Part shown: piece after piece, positions 50,324 through 59,910 of the stretch
Position numbering within the stretch: the stretch's first letter is position 1
Layout: every line of letters starts with the position of its first letter
Origin: Armatimonadota bacterium
GTDB lineage: Bacteria > Armatimonadota > Zipacnadia > Zipacnadales > JABUFB01
DNA length: 64,000 nucleotides
Reading direction: 5' to 3'
NCBI GenBank assembly: GCA_013314775.1
Contig: JABUFB010000012.1
Span: 1 to 64,000, forward strand
The notes under the pieces: generated by a model
Told to the model about the DNA's origin: nothing
What the model saw: only the letters and a program-made list of their open reading frames with translations
Databases searched by the model: none
Position numbers and translations under genes: made by a program

Positions 50324-51013
50324 CCATATCACAGCCCCTTCTCTCCCCGCGCGCCGGGACACGCCCTATGTCCCCGAAACGCGCCGCCCCTGCATTGCTC
50401 TTTCGGTTCCGCCGCCCGCAACAGCCGCGAGGGCAGGAACCGGTAACAGGTCACTGATGGAGCAGGAAGGTGGCAAGAAGCGTGACCTCCTACGATCGGA
50501 TCGCGTGCTTATGAATGCGCGCCTTCTGCCACTTGATCTTAGGCACACGATGCCCCGCCGTCTGTCGGGGCCGTTGGATCGCCTCACAGCCGGCTTCTTC
50601 GATACTGTCGTTCGAGGTGTAAATGATCTCGGCGGACTTTGCGGACCGTACTGCAAATTCATGTTTACCCCATAATCCGCCAATCCAGTCCTGCTTTTTC
50701 AGTCTGAATCAGGTTCGAAGTGTAATTTGAGAGTATGACTGTGGCAAATACCAGAACGTTCCAGTCTCGCGGAACTCCCGTTCCCAAAGGGAAAAACCAC
50801 TTCGGGCCATCTGCACCGTTGAGTATTGAACCGGAAGGCCCGACATGGCGTTCGCTTGGCGTTGTCAGGCAGGAGTGCAGGCGGACGTGGCGAATTGTTA
50901 GCAGACCGCCCGACGCCCGGGGCGGCGCAGGTCACTTGCGGGTGTTGGGGAGCGGCGACCTGCAGAGCGGTCTCGCTCTGACTGACAACCACACGAGAAC
51001 GGGAGACTGTATG

Positions 51014-52300
51014 ATGACTGATGGCTCCAATGCCGGGGGAAACGCCGCGGTGCACAAAGGTGCGAGGCCGATTCGCGTGGGGGTGCTAGGTGTTGGCCGG
51101 GGACAGAGTTTCGCTGGGGGAGCTACCGAGACGGTTGGGATGGAACTTGTGGCCCTGTGCGACACCTGGGAAGAGCGGCTCCTGGAGGTGGGCAAGCGTT
51201 ACGGGGTGGCCACGTACACGGACTATGACCGGTTCCTGGAACATGACATGGACGCGGTGGTCCTCGCGAACTATTTCCACCAGCACGCGCCTTTCGCAAT
51301 CAAGGCCCTTGCAGCCGGCAAGCACGTGATGAGCGAAACCGCCGCCTGCAAGACCCTCGGCGAGGGAGCGGCTTTGTGCCGGGCGGTTGAAAAGAGCGGG
51401 CGCATCTATATGTTCGCAGAGAACTACCCGTATTCCGCGGCGAACCAGGAGCTTCGCAGGCTGTACCGCGCCGGGGAAATCGGCGATGTGCGTTACGCCG
51501 AGGGCGAGTACAACCACCCGGGCGAAGAGGACTGGCGGCTGTCTATCTCGCCGGGTGCGAAACACTGGCGAAATTGGCTCCCCTCCACGTACTACTGCTC
51601 CCACGCCCTGGCGCCACTCATGTGCATCACCGACACCATGCCGGTGAGTGTCAATGCGCTGGCTATCACCGAAGAGCGCACACAGTCGCCGTATACCGTG
51701 AGGGTCTCGGATGTGGGCAGCGTGATCCTGACGCGCATGGACAATGGCGCGGTGTTCCGCATCTGGGGCCTGTCGATGAGCTCCATCCACCGGGTCAAGT
51801 ATGAGGTGCACGGAGACCGGGGATACATTGCCACCGCCGAGCCTGATCACTGGAGCCATGTGCGCGTCCACCACGAGCCTTGGCTTCGCAGGGCTGAGGA
51901 TGAGGGTGACAGGACCTATCAGGCCGACTGGCCGGAGCATGGGGATCTTGCGCGGGCAGCAGGGCACGGGGGCGGCGATTTCTGGATGAATTTCCACTTC
52001 GCCAACGCCATCCGCTCCGGCGAGCCACCCTATCTCGACGTGTATCGCGGGGTCGCGATGGCTGCGGTGGGAATCCTCGGCTGGCGCTCCTGCCTGGAAG
52101 ACGGCAAGCCCTTCCAACTACCGGACTTTCGATCCGAAGAGCAGCGCACGGCAGTGGAGGACGACCACTGGTCGCCGTACCCGGAAGACGCCGGACCGGG
52201 CCAGCCGCCGCCGTCGATCCGCGGTCTGATCGAACCGTCTTTCGAAGCCCTCGCCCATGCGCGCGAGGTCTGGCAGAAGCACGGCTACGGGGGGCAGTGA
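51014..52300 (+). CDS. Gfo/Idh/MocA-family oxidoreductase-like protein
   Basis: A 428-residue protein. A Rossmann start IRVGVLGVGRGQSFAGG lies at residues 20-36; VALCDTWEERLLEVGKRYGV and DAVVLANYFHQHAPFAIKAL follow. The usual E-K-P motif after AGKHV is changed: here AGKHVMSETAACKTL, so the conserved lysine is missing. The C-terminal beta-sheet domain is present. The family uses NAD(P) on sugars and inositols. ATG 51014 has GGGAGA 7 bp upstream; an upstream open frame to 50735 is ignored. It is directly adjacent to the URO-D-like gene (stop and start touch), so the two probably act together. Confidence 0.88.
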   Translation: MTDGSNAGGNAAVHKGARPIRVGVLGVGRGQSFAGGATETVGMELVALCDTWEERLLEVGKRYGVATYTDYDRFLEHDMDAVVLANYFHQHAPFAIKALAAGKHVMSETAACKTLGEGAALCRAVEKSGRIYMFAENYPYSAANQELRRLYRAGEIGDVRYAEGEYNHPGEEDWRLSISPGAKHWRNWLPSTYYCSHALAPLMCITDTMPVSVNALAITEERTQSPYTVRVSDVGSVILTRMDNGAVFRIWGLSMSSIHRVKYEVHGDRGYIATAEPDHWSHVRVHHEPWLRRAEDEGDRTYQADWPEHGDLARAAGHGGGDFWMNFHFANAIRSGEPPYLDVYRGVAMAAVGILGWRSCLEDGKPFQLPDFRSEEQRTAVEDDHWSPYPEDAGPGQPPPSIRGLIEPSFEALAHAREVWQKHGYGGQ

Positions 52301-53458
52301 ATGACTGATCTCGAGCGCTTCAAGGCGGTGGCGCATTTCGAGCAGCCCGACTACGTGCCGATCTTCGGCTTCCCCGGCGCGCCTGGTATGAGTTGGGGCT
52401 GCATGCGCCTGACCTATGAGCGGCTTCTCGCCACCGGCATGCCCGACATAGGCGGAAGCTTCCACGGCTGGCAGTACCACAGTCCCGAGGGCTGGATGCG
52501 CTACTGGGGCACAACGGGGCCGATCGGGATCGATTTTGGGCTTTCCTGGGGTGCCGAGGGGTTTCGGTCTACGAAGCGCGTGGAGGACGGGTTCGAGATC
52601 ATCGAGTGCGAGGACGGGTCAGTGACCCGGCAGGTCATCGACAATGACATCACCTACAGCATGCCGGAGTTCGTGCGCTACCCGGTGCGGGACCGTGACT
52701 CCTGGGAGCTGTACAAGAAGCGACACACGCCGACGCAGTTCATGTCCAGCGAGGACATGGAAGCTAACTGCCGGCGGTTCGACCAGCGGGATAGGCCGCT
52801 GTGCATCGGGGCCGGCGGCGGATACGGGATGGTGCGCGGATTGATGGGCCCGGCGGCGGCCAGCCTGGCCTTCTACGATGACCCGGAACTGGTGCACGAC
52901 ATGGTGGGCTGGCAACTGGAGCAGTTGCGACGCGATGTGTTCCCGCTCATCGAGCGCCTGCGACCGGAGATCGTGGCGATAGGCGAAGACCTGTGCTACA
53001 ACCACGGGATGCTGCTGTCCCCCACGCAGTTCCATGAGTTCTTCGGCGCTCACTACCAGGCAGTGTGCGACTGCGCCCATGCGAACGGCGCGGACCTTGT
53101 TGCGGTTGATACTGACGGAAATGCCATGGAGTTCACCGGCGTCGCGGCCTCATACGGCGTGAATGGCATGTACCCGTATGAGGTGAAAGCGGGCAACGAC
53201 CTGTTCGCATTGAGGCAGCGACACCCCGACTTCGTTCTGTTTGGATGGCTTGAGAAGGAGAGCGTCAACGAGGGCAATGAAGCCATGATCGAAGCGGAGA
53301 TCATGAGCAAAGTGCCGCCGCTGCTGGCACGGGGAGGCTACTTCCCCAATGGAGACCACGGCATCCAGCCGCTGGTCACATTTCCGGCCTTGTGCAGGTT
53401 CATGACATTGCTGCATGAGGTCTGCAACAATCCCGAGGGCGAGTTCCCGCGGGTGTAA
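52301..53458 (+). CDS. Uroporphyrinogen-decarboxylase-family protein (not HemE)
   Basis: A 385-residue URO-D-fold protein beginning MTDLERFKAVAHFEQPDYVP. AAASLAFYDDPELVHDMVGW, EIVAIGEDLCYNHGMLLSP and ANGADLVAVDTDGN match the MtaA/MtbA-like URO-D group. True HemE has an N-terminal RxPVWxMRQAGR motif, absent here, so heme synthesis is not its job; the genome appears to use the siroheme route instead. Many relatives sit beside Gfo/Idh proteins in saccharolytic uncultured bacteria, with unknown reactions. Its start follows the preceding stop without a gap. Confidence 0.88.
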   Translation: MTDLERFKAVAHFEQPDYVPIFGFPGAPGMSWGCMRLTYERLLATGMPDIGGSFHGWQYHSPEGWMRYWGTTGPIGIDFGLSWGAEGFRSTKRVEDGFEIIECEDGSVTRQVIDNDITYSMPEFVRYPVRDRDSWELYKKRHTPTQFMSSEDMEANCRRFDQRDRPLCIGAGGGYGMVRGLMGPAAASLAFYDDPELVHDMVGWQLEQLRRDVFPLIERLRPEIVAIGEDLCYNHGMLLSPTQFHEFFGAHYQAVCDCAHANGADLVAVDTDGNAMEFTGVAASYGVNGMYPYEVKAGNDLFALRQRHPDFVLFGWLEKESVNEGNEAMIEAEIMSKVPPLLARGGYFPNGDHGIQPLVTFPALCRFMTLLHEVCNNPEGEFPRV

Positions 53459-53493
53459 TCGCGAGACATACTGTCGCCGCAATTGGCCTCGGA

Positions 53494-55911
53494 CTACTCG
53501 GCCTCCCAGGTCAGGGCGGCGTACTGGGCCAGTTCGCTCAAGCGGACTTCCGCTCCGTTGGGCACCGCGTGGAACTCCACCGCTGGTTCGCCCTCCGGGC
53601 AGTGCAGTTTCGCGCTTTCGGCCCGCAGGGAGACCCCCGGCAGGCTGAGCCGGATGACCAGGTCCTTCGCCGGAACGCTGTGCTCCTGGGCCTGCTGCTC
53701 GAGCTCGGGCAGGTCCGGATGAAGCTCGGCGGCGTAGTTGATGAGATGCAGCGCGATTCGCTTGCCGCTGCGGGTGAGATTGGCGCAGACGAGATCGGCG
53801 CCCTGGCCGGAGATCTCAAGGGAGCGACTTTCGGGGAGCAGCGGCTGGAGCAGCCCAAGGATGGCCTCTTCATCCGGGCCGAAGGGTTGGTTCATCGGGG
53901 CGACGCTTAGTCCGCGTGCAGCGGAGGTCTTCACCCACCAGCCCTGCTCCAGCATATTCTCGAGTTCGTAGCCCTCCTGGTATGGGTACCAGACACCGGC
54001 GCCGTCGGACTCCGCTGCCCCGAAGACCTTGCCTTCTTTGTCTTGGAAGCGGTTGCCCAGCAGGTTCTCGGTGATTTGCTTTTTTTCCTCGTCCCAGACG
54101 CCGAAGCGCACATCCTTGAACCACGCGGTGCCACCATGGCCGCGGAAGAGAATGTGCACGTTGGCGCTGCGCATGGGCCGCTCGTCTGCGATGATGGTGC
54201 GCGAGAACTGCCAGTCGTGGGTGCCGGTGTCGAAGGTGGCCACCTGGCCCCAGAGATTGGAGCCGTCAGCACGGGTGAAGTCCACATAGAGGGAGTAGTT
54301 GCTGTCCCGAGTGCCCGTGACGCCCTCGGACTTCGACCAGCCCTCAATGGCATACTTGACCGGCTCGGTGTGGTTCAGGATTACATTCTGCGAAGCGCCC
54401 AGTTGCTTGACCTCGAACAGCTTCTCCAGGGAGTAGTACACCTTGCCCTTGCCCAGGTCGCGTCTAGCGCGAGGCTCATCGGTAGCCGGGGCGATGGCGA
54501 ACTCGGGGCGGTTTTCGCGGGGCTGCCAGTCAGGGGTAAGAGTGGCGGCGTTGTCGCCGAGAACAAGAGCCTGCCCTCCATCGCGGACGTACTCATTCAC
54601 GGCGGCGCAGGCTTCGTCGCTGAGCACGCGGCTGTCCAGGAGAACCAGGGCCGGCAGGTCGCCCAAGACTTCAGCGGTCAGGCCCACATCGGAGACGATC
54701 CGGTACGGGATGTGGCGCTTCATCAACGCCTGGGTGAAGGCGTACAACTGGGTGCGTGAGGCGCTGCTGAGGAGGTACGACTTCGCGGAGAAGAGCAGGC
54801 CGACTTCGGCAATCTCCCGGGCGCCCGTGAGCGCGGGTTGCAGATCTCGCGCGGTGCGGAAGTAGGCTTTGACGAGCTCCTGGTGCTCTTTGAGAAGATT
54901 CCCGGTGCCGGGGCCTCCAAGTCCCAGCCAAGAGACCGCGCCTTCGCTGATGATCTCACTGAGTGCCACGCGCACCCGGTCGGCAGCCATGCGTCCGTGG
55001 TGGATGGTGCCCTTCTCGTCGGGCAGGAGGTGGTAGGTGACAGACATCGCAACCGGTTCGCGGTCGGGGCGGCGAGAGAGAACATGGGCCAGCTTGAGCC
55101 ACGGAATCTGGGTGCTGGCGGGAGGGAACGGCCCCCAGGTGGTGCCCTCGATGCACATCAGGTCGAAGTGATCGCCGTATGCCCACTGGTAGGTGCTGCC
55201 ATTGTCGTGGTGCCAGGTGCCGTCATTGGCGAAAGCGGGGTTGATCTCGCGCGCAGCGCGCTCAAGGCCCTTCAGGAACGCCATGACGCGCTGAATGCGG
55301 AACTCCCGCAGGAGCATGCGCACCCGCAGATCACCGGAATTGGAAGCGGCGAGCAGGTCCAGACCTTCGATGGCGTGTTTGGGCGCCCAGTCTGCCCACG
55401 CGGCCTTGCAGTGGTCGCAGAAGCAGTTCTCGTAATGGGACGCGAAGTCGATGTGGCAGCCGTCGTAACCGTCGCGGGCCTTCTTGCGGAACTCTTCCTG
55501 CGAGCGCTCGATCCACAGGGGGTTATTGATGCAGGCGGTCCAGCCGTACTGCCCGACGGTAGGGAAGAGGGGGTCGAAGGGGCGGGCGAAGGATCCGTCC
55601 GCGTGAACCGCCGCCATGGCCTTGATGCGCTCTTCGGGCAGCCAGCGGCTGTCCATGTAGTTCATGGTGAACCAGGTGCGGGTCTTCAGGCCTGCCGCAT
55701 GGGCCAGTTCCGGGTTGACGCCGGTGACGCAGTTGACGCCGTTTTGCGCCCACATCTCCAGGCCCCCTGCATCCGCCGGAAGGCCCGAGATGAACAGTTC
55801 GCGCACCTGCCCGGGACGCCAGAAGGCGGATGGATCGTCCTGGGCAATCGCAGGTGTGAAGACGGTAGTGACTGCAAAGGCTGCGAGCGTTCGTGCAAGC
55901 CGGGTTTTCAT
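53494..55911 (-). CDS. Secreted GH42-like barrel protein with glutamine-amidotransferase-type domain
   Basis: An 805-residue exported protein: signal peptide MKTRLARTLAAFAVTTVFTP then AIAQ. The barrel contains TWFTMNYMDSRWLPEERIKA, GYDGCHIDFASHYENCFCDHC near residue 155-175 (C-x-C-x2-C as in GH42-type enzymes) and DLMCIEGTTWGPFPP. From about 390 a beta-galactosidase trimerisation-like domain follows: VGLLFSAKSYLLSS, LPALVLLDSRVLSDEACAAV, VRDGGQALVLGDNA. C-terminal beta domains complete it. ATG 55911 has AGGGAGA upstream; the frame open to 56142 is ignored. It probably acts on a glycan; substrate unknown. Confidence 0.8.
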   Translation of the reverse strand: MKTRLARTLAAFAVTTVFTPAIAQDDPSAFWRPGQVRELFISGLPADAGGLEMWAQNGVNCVTGVNPELAHAAGLKTRTWFTMNYMDSRWLPEERIKAMAAVHADGSFARPFDPLFPTVGQYGWTACINNPLWIERSQEEFRKKARDGYDGCHIDFASHYENCFCDHCKAAWADWAPKHAIEGLDLLAASNSGDLRVRMLLREFRIQRVMAFLKGLERAAREINPAFANDGTWHHDNGSTYQWAYGDHFDLMCIEGTTWGPFPPASTQIPWLKLAHVLSRRPDREPVAMSVTYHLLPDEKGTIHHGRMAADRVRVALSEIISEGAVSWLGLGGPGTGNLLKEHQELVKAYFRTARDLQPALTGAREIAEVGLLFSAKSYLLSSASRTQLYAFTQALMKRHIPYRIVSDVGLTAEVLGDLPALVLLDSRVLSDEACAAVNEYVRDGGQALVLGDNAATLTPDWQPRENRPEFAIAPATDEPRARRDLGKGKVYYSLEKLFEVKQLGASQNVILNHTEPVKYAIEGWSKSEGVTGTRDSNYSLYVDFTRADGSNLWGQVATFDTGTHDWQFSRTIIADERPMRSANVHILFRGHGGTAWFKDVRFGVWDEEKKQITENLLGNRFQDKEGKVFGAAESDGAGVWYPYQEGYELENMLEQGWWVKTSAARGLSVAPMNQPFGPDEEAILGLLQPLLPESRSLEISGQGADLVCANLTRSGKRIALHLINYAAELHPDLPELEQQAQEHSVPAKDLVIRLSLPGVSLRAESAKLHCPEGEPAVEFHAVPNGAEVRLSELAQYAALTWEAE

Positions 55912-55981
55912 GGGTGTCTCCCTGCAATCAATGGGGTTCCAGGCGCAACTGGCGATGGGCACACCGGCGAGAGAGCGGTGC

Positions 55982-56734
55982 TCATGGTGCCTGGAGTGTG
56001 ACCGCATCCGGGAAGGTGACGGTGAGGTCCAGGTGCAGCCTGTCGTCGGCGAAAACGTCTCTGCCGGGGTCTTCCATGATCGCCGGGAAGCGGATTTCGA
56101 AGACCTGCTGCTCCCACTGGCGCAGGTCCTGGATGACCACATCCGCCGCGGCCCGGAACTGGATCGTCATCGCTTGTGGCGTGCCTTTGGCAACCTCGAT
56201 CTTCGCTCCGTCCCCGCGCCAGAGCTGGAAGCCGCGTGTGCCCTGCTCCTCCGGCAGCGCGACGACCTCGGGGTCGTTGTCGGGCCGTGAGACCACGATC
56301 TCCTTCCCTGCGAACAGCGCTACCGGCAGAAGCACCGAGACCTGCACCCCACTGAGCTTCATGTCCGCGCCCATGGCGAGGTCGTAGGTCAAGTTCGCGC
56401 CTTGCGGCAGCGTGCGCACTGTCTCGACGAACTTGATGGCTGCACCCGCGGTGGTGTTGGGGATAGGCAAGCTCCCCGAGACTCGCTTCCCGGCGTTGCC
56501 CCGGAGGCTGCTTATCTGTCCCGTGGCGCTCTTCTGGGGCGCGTGCTGCCAGTTGGGACCATGAGCGTTGAGTTCTATGGCACCCGCGTCAACGCCGCCC
56601 CGGAAGATGGTGATCAGACCCGTGGGATCGAGCTTGAGTGTACATCCCTCTTGCGCGCAAGAGATGCTGGTGGACACGAGAAGCGTCAGGGCCACCAGGC
56701 CCGAGAGTATTGCGGACAAGCGGATGCGCTCCAT
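55982..56734 (-). CDS. Secreted hypothetical protein
   Basis: A 250-residue protein with signal peptide RLSAILSGLVALTLLVSTS followed by ISCAQEG. The rest is beta-rich (KLSGVQVSVLLPVALFAG, AMTIQFRAAADVVIQDLRQW, LHLDLTVTF), suggesting a beta-sandwich. ATG 56734 has GGGAGGA about 8 bp upstream. It lies 70 bp upstream of the secreted barrel gene on the same strand, so the two are probably an operon and may act on the same polymer. No known family is recognised. Confidence 0.7.
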   Translation of the reverse strand: MERIRLSAILSGLVALTLLVSTSISCAQEGCTLKLDPTGLITIFRGGVDAGAIELNAHGPNWQHAPQKSATGQISSLRGNAGKRVSGSLPIPNTTAGAAIKFVETVRTLPQGANLTYDLAMGADMKLSGVQVSVLLPVALFAGKEIVVSRPDNDPEVVALPEEQGTRGFQLWRGDGAKIEVAKGTPQAMTIQFRAAADVVIQDLRQWEQQVFEIRFPAIMEDPGRDVFADDRLHLDLTVTFPDAVTLQAP

Positions 56735-56938
56735 TGGTCTGTCCTCCCGCAGTCACGTTATTTCAGCACGGCCCGGCAGGAATGCCCAGGCACGGAGCGA
56801 ACTGGAACCAGTGACGACTTCTCGCACTGACGATTTCGTCGGTTCGCGGCTCAAACCCTTGTTGATGCTGGAACGTCTGCCATGCGGCGATGTTCTTACC
56901 ACAATAAGCGGGCCATCCTGGAAATGCTAACTCATCCA

Positions 56939-58495
56939 ATGAGACAGCCCATCCTGCCGGCCTCGATTCTTCTCGCACTCCTCATATCAGCCGCGGCTCT
57001 AGCGCAGGCAGTGGCTCCCTTCGAAAGTCAGGACTGGAGCGTGCCGGCCAGTGAACTCGATGGTCTGGTGCTTTCCGCGCTGCGCGAGAAGGCGATTGAG
57101 CCTGCATACCCGTGCTCCGATGAGGTTTTCCTGCGCCGGGCTTACCTGGATGTCATCGGCACCTTGCCCGAGCCTGAGCGGGTGCGCCGGTTCCTGCAGG
57201 ACGCGTCTCCAGACAAGCGCGCCCGGCTCATTGATGAGCTATTTCAGCGCGAGGAGTTCGCCGACTACTGGTCTCTCAAGTGGGGCGATCTGCTGCGCAT
57301 CAAGGCGGAGTTCCCGGTGAACCTGTGGCCCAATGCGGTGCAGGCTTACCACCACTGGGTGCGCGAGGCGATCCGCGAGAACCGCCCGTATGACCAGTTC
57401 GCGCGGGAGCTGTTGACGTCCAACGGCAGCAACTTCCGGGTGCCGCCGGTGAACTTCATGCGGGCCGTGCAGGGCAGGGAACCTTCGGCACTTGCGGAAG
57501 CCGTTGCCCTCACCTTCATGGGTACCCGCCTGGCGACCTGGGATGAAAAGCGGCGGGCGGACATGGCCGCATTCTTTTCGCGGGTCGCGTACAAGAAGAC
57601 CGGTGAATGGAAGGAAGAGATCGTCACCGTCAGCCTGGATGCAAACACCCCACTGGACGTCGTGTTCCCGGACGGCACGAAAACCACCATCGCGCCGGGG
57701 GATGACCCCCGCATTGCCTTTGCAGACTGGCTGACTGCGCCGGACAACCCGTGGTTTGCACGGAATATCGTGAATCGTATCTGGTCATGGCTCATGGGCC
57801 GGGGGATTATCCACGAGCCGGACGATATTCGCCCAGACAACCCGCCGTCCAATCCAGAGCTTCTCGCGTACCTGGAGCGAGAGCTGGTCACGTCGGGCTT
57901 CGATCTGCAGCACATCTACCGGCTGATCCTGAACTCACGCACATATCAGCAGTCCTCGATCCCGCGCAGTGAGAACCCGCGCGCGCCGGCGCTGTTCGCA
58001 TACTATCCGGTGCGGCGACTGGGCGCCGAGGTGCTGGTGGACGCCCTCAACTGGATCGGTGGCACGGGCGAGGGGTATGTCAGCCCGATACCGGAACCCT
58101 TCACTTTCGTGCCTGAGAGCCAGAGGACCATCGCTCTCTCGGACGGGAGCATCACCAGCCCGTTCCTGGAAATGTTCGGGCGACCCGCGCGAGATACCGG
58201 GCTGGAATCCGAGCGGAATCTGCAGCCGTCGGATGCGCAGATGCTGTATCTGCTGAACTCCAGCGACGTGCAACGCTGCATTGCCCGTAGTCCGCGTCTG
58301 CGCGCGATCGCCAAGGATGCGGAGGGGAACAGCGCAGAGCTGATCCGAGAGACCTATCTGCTGCTGCTGTCGAGATACCCCACGGCCGGGGAGCAAGCCC
58401 TTGCCGAAGAGTACTGGCAGAGCAGTCCGGGCACGGCGGCGACGGACCTGGCGTGGTCATTGATCAACAGCGCGGAGTTTCTCTACCGGCATTGA
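56939..58495 (+). CDS. Secreted DUF1549/DUF1553 protein, compact form
   Basis: A protein of about 518 residues with signal peptide MRQPILPASILLALLISAA. DUF1549 part: FLRRAYLDVIGTLPEPERVR, LIDELFQREEFADYWSLKWG and DLLRIKAEFP. DUF1553 part: IAFADWLTAPDNPWFARNI, VNRIWSWLMGRGIIHEPDD, LILNSRTYQQSS. Relatives in Planctomycetota are usually longer and often carry cytochrome-like domains, missing here. The start is uncertain: ATG 56939, 56924 and 56882 are all in frame. It pairs with the DUF1501 gene 25 bp downstream, a partnership seen across these phyla; function unproven. Confidence 0.88.
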   Translation: MRQPILPASILLALLISAAALAQAVAPFESQDWSVPASELDGLVLSALREKAIEPAYPCSDEVFLRRAYLDVIGTLPEPERVRRFLQDASPDKRARLIDELFQREEFADYWSLKWGDLLRIKAEFPVNLWPNAVQAYHHWVREAIRENRPYDQFARELLTSNGSNFRVPPVNFMRAVQGREPSALAEAVALTFMGTRLATWDEKRRADMAAFFSRVAYKKTGEWKEEIVTVSLDANTPLDVVFPDGTKTTIAPGDDPRIAFADWLTAPDNPWFARNIVNRIWSWLMGRGIIHEPDDIRPDNPPSNPELLAYLERELVTSGFDLQHIYRLILNSRTYQQSSIPRSENPRAPALFAYYPVRRLGAEVLVDALNWIGGTGEGYVSPIPEPFTFVPESQRTIALSDGSITSPFLEMFGRPARDTGLESERNLQPSDAQMLYLLNSSDVQRCIARSPRLRAIAKDAEGNSAELIRETYLLLLSRYPTAGEQALAEEYWQSSPGTAATDLAWSLINSAEFLYRH

Positions 58496-58520
58496 ACCGG
58501 GAGAAAGGTGGGGAGCACAG

Positions 58521-59876
58521 ATGTCGAACGAAGGCGGCACGGGGGGGATCAGCAGGCGCGATGCCCTGAAGCGGATGATTCTCGGCGGAGCGGGGCTGGC
58601 GCTTCTCGATGGCAGCCTTGCCTTCCTGCTCCCCGGGAAGGCGCATGCGGCCGAGGCAGCCCTGCCAGCGAAGGCCAAGTCGGTGATCCAGATTTGGCTC
58701 TGGGGTGGCCCGTCGCACCTGGACACTTTCGACCCCAAGCCGGACGCAGGATATGACTACTGCGGCCCCCTGAACAAGCCCATCGAGACCAATGTGCCCG
58801 GGGTATTCATCGGCCAACTGCTGCCCCAGTTAGCTCAGCAGGCGGACAAGTACTCGATTATCCGAAGCATGACCCACGGGAACAACGGGCACGAGACAGC
58901 GGCGTATATCGTCCAGACTGGCCACCAGCCGGGGGAGAGACTGGTATATCCGTCTATCGGCGCGCTGGTCTCGAAATTCAAGGGTTACGAACACGGGTAC
59001 ACATCGCTGGTTCCGCCGTATGTGGTGCTCACCACGCCGCAGGGACGCTTCGATGAGGCTGGGTTTCTCGGGCCGCGGTACAAGCCTTTCGCAACTGGCG
59101 GCAATCCGGCGGCGGCGCGGTTCGTGGTGGAGGGCGTTGTGGCGGAGGGCATCACCGAAGAGCACCAGCGCAGGCGGCGCTCCCTGCGCGATTCCCTGGA
59201 TACGCTGGCGCAAGCCATGCCTGATGATCCGCAGCTTGCGGCGCTGGAAGAGGCCCGGGGGAACGCTTACGAAATGATCCTGGGAGATGGCAGCAAGCTG
59301 TTCGACCTGTCCCAGGAGGACACCGAACTGCGCAACCGCTACGGGCGCAATACCTTCGGGCAGTCATGCCTCATGGCGCGAAGGCTGGTAGCTGCAGGCG
59401 TCCCCTACGTGACCATCAACTACGGCGGCTGGGACACCCACAAACAGCACTTCGAGACCATGCGCTGGAAGCTCCCGGAGATGGACCGGGCGGTTGCAAC
59501 GCTTCTGCAGGACCTGGCCGAGCGGGGGTTGCTGGACAGCACCATCGTCTGGTGGAGCGGAGAGTTCGGGCGCACCCCCAGGGTCCAGTGGGAAGCGCCC
59601 TGGAATGGCGGACGGTCACACCACGGGGCGTGTTTTTCGGCAATGGTTGCGGGAGGCGGGTTCCGCGGCGGCCACGTTGTGGGCGCCTCCGATGCGAAGG
59701 GGGAGTATGTGGCGGAGCGGCCGGTGTCCGCACCGGACCTGCTGGGGAGCATGTGCCAGTTACTGGGCATCGATCCCGACGGCCCCTTGCCCAACCCGCG
59801 CGGGCTGGACCTGAAGGTTATGCCTCTTAGCGAAAAGCCCAATGAGGGCGCGGGCCGCCTGACGGAGATCATGTAA
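58521..59876 (+). CDS. Tat-exported DUF1501 protein
   Basis: A 451-residue protein. The twin-arginine signal ISRRDALKRMILGGAGLAL at residues 10-28 predicts Tat export. IQIWLWGGPSHLDTFDPKP, SIIRSMTHGNNGHETAAYIV and WWSGEFGRTPRVQWE show the DUF1501 core, which has an alkaline phosphatase/sulfatase-like fold with metal-binding Asp and His residues. ATG 58521 follows GTGGGGAGC. It almost always follows a DUF1549/1553 gene, as here. Substrate unknown. Confidence 0.92.
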   Translation: MSNEGGTGGISRRDALKRMILGGAGLALLDGSLAFLLPGKAHAAEAALPAKAKSVIQIWLWGGPSHLDTFDPKPDAGYDYCGPLNKPIETNVPGVFIGQLLPQLAQQADKYSIIRSMTHGNNGHETAAYIVQTGHQPGERLVYPSIGALVSKFKGYEHGYTSLVPPYVVLTTPQGRFDEAGFLGPRYKPFATGGNPAAARFVVEGVVAEGITEEHQRRRRSLRDSLDTLAQAMPDDPQLAALEEARGNAYEMILGDGSKLFDLSQEDTELRNRYGRNTFGQSCLMARRLVAAGVPYVTINYGGWDTHKQHFETMRWKLPEMDRAVATLLQDLAERGLLDSTIVWWSGEFGRTPRVQWEAPWNGGRSHHGACFSAMVAGGGFRGGHVVGASDAKGEYVAERPVSAPDLLGSMCQLLGIDPDGPLPNPRGLDLKVMPLSEKPNEGAGRLTEIM

Positions 59877-59910
59877 CAGGTGGGCCGCAGAAGCGAACTG
59901 TGAGGCGCGA

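Larger units (their letters stand above)
49949..51013. other. Sparse region with hairpin, tiny reading frame and possible gene remnant
   Basis: Apart from a strong hairpin (50092-50135) and a 60-codon frame (50141-50323), this 1.06 kb has no supported gene. On the minus strand 50702-50490 a 70-codon frame has protein-like composition (SAEIIYTSNDSIEEAGCEAI) and lower GC but no usable start codon, so it may be a decayed gene. The last 300 bp lead to the oxidoreductase gene and should hold its promoter. Confidence 0.45.

Noticed and set aside
50235-50675. A plus-strand 146-codon frame in the sparse region
   Set aside because: No ribosome binding site, no similarity, and it opposes a more protein-like minus-strand frame.
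52301-53458. HemE (uroporphyrinogen decarboxylase) for classical heme synthesis
   Set aside because: It lacks the N-terminal RxPVWxMRQAGR motif of HemE and sits with a Gfo/Idh gene; heme is explained by the Ahb pathway in this window.
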